Assembly: GCF_015523185.1 (NCBI RefSeq) | Contig: NZ_WAKV01000035.1 | Span: 1 to 64,000, forward strand | DNA from: Thermococcus sp. | GTDB taxonomy: Archaea > Methanobacteriota_B > Thermococci > Thermococcales > Thermococcaceae | Direction: 5' to 3' | DNA length: 64,000 nt | In this document: positions 61,801 through 64,000 of the stretch, piece by piece | How the letters are laid out: every line of letters starts with the position of its first letter | How positions within the stretch are numbered: the stretch's first letter is position 1 | Position numbers and translations under genes: made by a program | The notes under the pieces: model-generated | Databases searched by the model: none | Seen by the model: the letters and a program-made list of their open reading frames with translations, nothing else | What the model was told of the DNA's origin: nothing

Positions 61801-63275
61801 TCACCCGTGCACTTTCTGAGTGCGGGTTCACCCTTCTTGTTTCTCTCGTAAGGGTCACGATAATATTGCCCCTCTAAGTTTGGTGCAACCTCTATGATGG
61901 CACGGAGGACTTCCGTGAAAAATTTCACTAGGAGGTTTCTTTCCATTTTAAGGGCCTCTTCTTCTCCCTCTGGAATTTTATCAACAACTTCAGCTAGGAT
62001 TTTTATCCGCTTGGAATCAGAGTTCTCCACAACGCCAGATATTCCAATCAGAGTGTCATGTATTGGATTGTGCTGAACAAAGAGATAAATCCTGACAAGC
62101 GAATTCTCTGGATAAAAATAGCCATTCTCCGCAGGCAAGTTGTAACCAGTTCCGGGGATAAATTCGGGTCTAACGTCATTTGTTTTTCTCTCAATCTCCT
62201 TTTTTATGACTTGGGCCATTTTAGAAAGTTTTGGGAGGCGACTGAGTTCGGTCTTCCCAACTATGTGAGCAACCACATCAGGTTTTTTGGCCTTAGGACG
62301 TCTGAAATCGGTAGGCCATGAATAACCCCTTTTATCAACAGGAAACTCGTAAAGATTGGCAAGATCATCGATGGTCTCAACTCCTGCCTCTCTGAACACT
62401 TTTTGATAACCGGGTTGAATTCCAAGGAGGCCCAAGTCTCTTCTCTCAACAGCTTTAGCTATGCAGACGGGTTCAAATGGACACTCGGCACACCGCATTG
62501 TAAGCCAGAGGTCAGCTTTTTCTGAGTTCAACATGGCATAAAACGGACCATCTTCCCCTAGCTTGTTCTCCAGGGTTAAAATGTACTCTTCTACATCCTG
62601 AGGAAAGTTCAAGGTTCCTGTTGGTGGCCATTCAGTTAGTGGGGCTCCCTTGGTTACAACCGCCAACTTTATTTCTCCATCGATTTTGAGGCCATCTAAA
62701 ACCTGATTCAAGAGATAAGCGTAAATTATCGCTTGGAATCTGTGGAAAAGCTTCTCCTCTTTTGTGAATTTGGCCTCCAAAACGTAAAAGGTGAAACGGT
62801 CGTTTTCTGGAACAGCCACGATGAAGTCTGCCCTCCCAGCAACGGGGAATGATCCAATGGTCCCTTTTAAACAGGGTTGGTAAATTACTGTTGGGGCTTT
62901 TTGAGATAGCTTCTTTAGTAACTCCCGAGTTTTCTCTAAGCATTCTTCTTCCGAGTTGATGTAAGTACAGTTGTTGGGGTAATTTTCTTCGAAAAACACT
63001 TGGCTTGGAGACTTGTTTGTTTTTGTTTTCTTGAAGAAGCCATAAAATTCTGCATTGGGGAGTTTTTTATGTAACTCTCTAAGGAGCATTTCTTCAAATT
63101 TAGCACCCCACTCCACAAGAACATCGTCCACGCGACTTTTGATACTCAACACGCAGTGATAGTTGTCGAGTGCGCCACTCTTCTTTTCATAAAGGAGTTT
63201 TATGTATTGAGGACACTCGTAAAGTTCGAAAAAACGAGCAATCTCATTTGGCTTGAGTTCCGGGAGTATCATCAT
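58812..63275 (-). CDS. RecB/Cas4-like nuclease fused to SF1 (Upf1/Dna2-type) helicase
   Basis: This 1487-residue protein joins two activities. The N-terminal PD-(D/E)xK nuclease has GRADFIVAVPENDRFTFYVLEAKFTKEEKLFHRFQA with an Asp, Glu and Lys in the right order. The following Cys set CAECPFEPVCIAK may hold an iron-sulfur cluster. A middle region of about 700 residues is of unknown fold. The C-terminal helicase has Walker A LQGPPGTGKTSGAVAP, motif II LVVIDEASMMDLP, motif III LIVGDHRQMQPI, motif IV-like LRETHRLP, VDTVERFQGGEKDVIIISMASSD and FNVAASRMKEKLILV. Dna2-like fusions process DNA ends; many such solitary large ones act in defence. It is co-transcribed with the metalloprotease 9 nt upstream. 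Confidence 0.85.
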   Translation of the reverse strand: MMILPELKPNEIARFFELYECPQYIKLLYEKKSGALDNYHCVLSIKSRVDDVLVEWGAKFEEMLLRELHKKLPNAEFYGFFKKTKTNKSPSQVFFEENYPNNCTYINSEEECLEKTRELLKKLSQKAPTVIYQPCLKGTIGSFPVAGRADFIVAVPENDRFTFYVLEAKFTKEEKLFHRFQAIIYAYLLNQVLDGLKIDGEIKLAVVTKGAPLTEWPPTGTLNFPQDVEEYILTLENKLGEDGPFYAMLNSEKADLWLTMRCAECPFEPVCIAKAVERRDLGLLGIQPGYQKVFREAGVETIDDLANLYEFPVDKRGYSWPTDFRRPKAKKPDVVAHIVGKTELSRLPKLSKMAQVIKKEIERKTNDVRPEFIPGTGYNLPAENGYFYPENSLVRIYLFVQHNPIHDTLIGISGVVENSDSKRIKILAEVVDKIPEGEEEALKMERNLLVKFFTEVLRAIIEVAPNLEGQYYRDPYERNKKGEPALRKCTGDDVFLHLYFYSRFHRDKLMEAVKRHREVYGMNAIRSFLSLRKAIDQEGYSIVKDELIKRHALRFPPGLGIIPVVHQFQLNWGEAPEEYHGKAPHCSHKGWFTWNGLEEEFEDLFKFLVKKDENGQLVLFDRNNPCPLYNIGKYSFGGYGDVPPLYPIFHREDEQVPLYVAWDALTKDKSKELKQLLEYLVLAVRHVERSIPESTKDKFIRKTPFSLKELADFNLADISLAEVLEEYQKLEYNTRKEELQTHYRLPLSVRVLTGRSMVIRVSRVEKLKGGKTKIRGCAILPPTDDQGIWWNYDPTEAPLFSLDESSWVVITPVKNECKNVGCVKLSPVITGKDPAFEISKSPLAVINSFDRETGEVELSLLPIRQRGPFLLSHSFPKNNSLGIQINGETISKGSYLAIDPAMDDLNMNRAYTVLEEILDGSRPHYLYQKLQDIYSSERLTHWDIEKYKTNLWTEEHVEEFVNLLENVSKVSDGVYVPNSGQREFILDIDNFLAGLQGPPGTGKTSGAVAPAILARAYSSIKQKKTSIFIVTGVSHRAIDEALIRTAKLRLALSSHIKELENIELIRVASSRDTLPQIENNLKSENFIPGEYNVALTYAEGNKVREVLSSTRLDWWKSQTGYVKVLFATPGTIFKLFKDPTKFPPMAELVVIDEASMMDLPMFIMATMGTKDGSQVLIVGDHRQMQPIQAHNWEVEDRKTIEEHVPFLSAINFLRFLRGELDPEEHREFEKLLYRNPPLWESKEVMENVIPIHRLRETHRLPQIAAEMHSELIYSKDGIELISKKKGDKKRQLMKIVTNHEVPEWIRWVLHPGYPYVIIEHNDTSSTKVNELEARIVSEVVKAIPQELDIGVVVPYRAHKALIYRELRDCDREVLVDTVERFQGGEKDVIIISMASSDPTYLATVFDFIYDQNRFNVAASRMKEKLILVASKSFFTASAFDLEQFEKIKVWKRFYLRVKTFGEYRSIWDWNLALNPVVRIMAYRLKKW

Positions 63276-63284
63276 GCTCTCCCC

Positions 63285-63983
63285 CTAAATTATGTTGGTT
63301 AGTATGTACCCATATTCATCAAGCCACGACTTCCACTTTTCATAATCCGGCAAGAGCACCTTAACCTTACCCCAGAACTCAGGGGTGTGCCTTGGTTCAA
63401 GAGTGTGAACAAGCTCATGAACAACTACATAGTCAATTGCCCCCATGGGAGCCATAACTAACCGCCACGAAAAATTCAAGTTGCCATTTCCCGTGTACGA
63501 GCCCCATCTCTTTTTAGCGTTTGTAATCAGCACTCTGTTGTATTTGAATCCACCGAGTAAAGCATACCACCAAACTCGTTTGGGAATAATGATTTTTGCT
63601 TGCTCGCGATACCACCTGATGAATACTTCCCTCGCGTTATCTTTGTGCTTTTTGGAAAGATAGAACCACCCATCCTTCCAAATTAATGGCTCTCTCTGAT
63701 CATCGACGAGTTTCAATCGGTAGTATCTTCCCAGATACAGAAAACTCTCCCCAGATACGAATTCCCTCTTTGTGACTTTGGGGTCTCTCTTCAGGATTAT
63801 CTCACGTTTCTTCAGTATCCAATTCCGGTGTTCCTGTACAAATCGAATTATCGTCTCGCCACTGATACCAACAGGTGCCTCTAAACGGACTTCACCCTCA
63901 TCTGTGACTTGGAGCTTTAGAGATTTCCTCTTGGAAAATAAAACTCGAACGGGAATCCCATCAACTGTAATGGTAGTAGGCAA
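63285..63983 (-). CDS. YgjP/SprT-like zinc metallopeptidase (DUF45)
   Basis: This 232-residue protein has the N-terminal VDGIPVRVLFSKRKSLKLQVTDEG, typical of the family. The zinc site comes later: YVVVHELVHTLEPRHTPEFWGKV, an HExxH plus a third His. KKRWGSYTGNGNLNFSWRL before it is the usual conserved segment. Such proteases are frequent neighbours of restriction systems, and here a helicase-nuclease follows 9 nt after its stop. TTG 63983 is the start, with GAGGTGG 7 nt upstream. The operon may continue beyond the window. Confidence 0.87.
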   Translation of the reverse strand: MPTTITVDGIPVRVLFSKRKSLKLQVTDEGEVRLEAPVGISGETIIRFVQEHRNWILKKREIILKRDPKVTKREFVSGESFLYLGRYYRLKLVDDQREPLIWKDGWFYLSKKHKDNAREVFIRWYREQAKIIIPKRVWWYALLGGFKYNRVLITNAKKRWGSYTGNGNLNFSWRLVMAPMGAIDYVVVHELVHTLEPRHTPEFWGKVKVLLPDYEKWKSWLDEYGYILTNII

Positions 63984-64000
63984 GCTCCAGCCACCTCTCA

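Overview
The window comes from a hyperthermophilic euryarchaeon of the order Thermococcales, most likely a Thermococcus. The evidence is the gene content (topoisomerase VI, aIF1A, archaeal Rio1 and KH ribosome-biogenesis proteins, PurO/PurP, Thi4, GTP cyclohydrolase MptA, Lhr helicase). It also rests on archaeal TATA boxes 25-35 nt before starts, GGTGA/GAGGTG ribosome sites and densely packed genes. I see no tRNA or rRNA gene.

Region 1 (1-9.6 kb) is core housekeeping: the end of a metal ABC transporter operon, then a long plus-strand run of aIF1A, Rio1 kinase, KH protein, Top6B, Top6A, two conserved archaeal proteins, MptA and an HD phosphohydrolase. Region 2 (9.6-17.1 kb) has a minus-strand operon thiC-purC-purP-purO-prolyl oligopeptidase, divergent from thi4-thiDN. 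The intergenic region holds a perfect palindrome, and thiDN carries an apparent single-base frameshift in a G run. Region 3 (17.1-33 kb) is mixed. It holds a type IIG restriction-methylation gene broken by an in-frame TAG, an ABC-ATPase fused to a zinc ribbon and a GNAT-like domain, a CPBP membrane protease, FKBP prolyl isomerase and CysS. It continues with a 0.5 kb AT-rich non-coding stretch carrying a lone CRISPR-repeat-like sequence, an MFS exporter divergent from an Lhr-like helicase, and an M20 peptidase.

Region 4 (33.0-56.7 kb) is the most striking part. It is about 24 kb of co-directional, largely overlapping genes: four membrane-anchored Hanks-type Ser/Thr kinases, a membrane-anchored PP2C phosphatase, and two Vps4/CdvC-like AAA ATPases with N-terminal MIT-like domains. 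It also has three short ESCRT-III/Snf7-like helical proteins, a pentapeptide-repeat ion channel, a long coiled-coil protein and two unknown or relic genes. My reading, an inference, is a phospho-regulated membrane-remodelling system: extracellular propeller, lectin-like and PEGA domains sense something. Cytosolic kinases and the phosphatase signal, and the ESCRT-III/Vps4-like pairs and the channel act at the membrane. The first kinase looks degenerate (frameshift plus a DFG-position Asp changed to Asn). Several kinase genes look mosaic, with AT-rich ectodomains joined to GC-richer kinase parts.

Region 5 (56.7-64 kb) is AT-rich and looks like an accessory or defence island: a divergent tyrosine-recombinase-like gene preceded by a repeated inverted motif, a small RHH-like protein, a 1487-residue RecB-like nuclease/SF1 helicase fusion, and a YgjP/SprT-like metalloprotease in the same operon.
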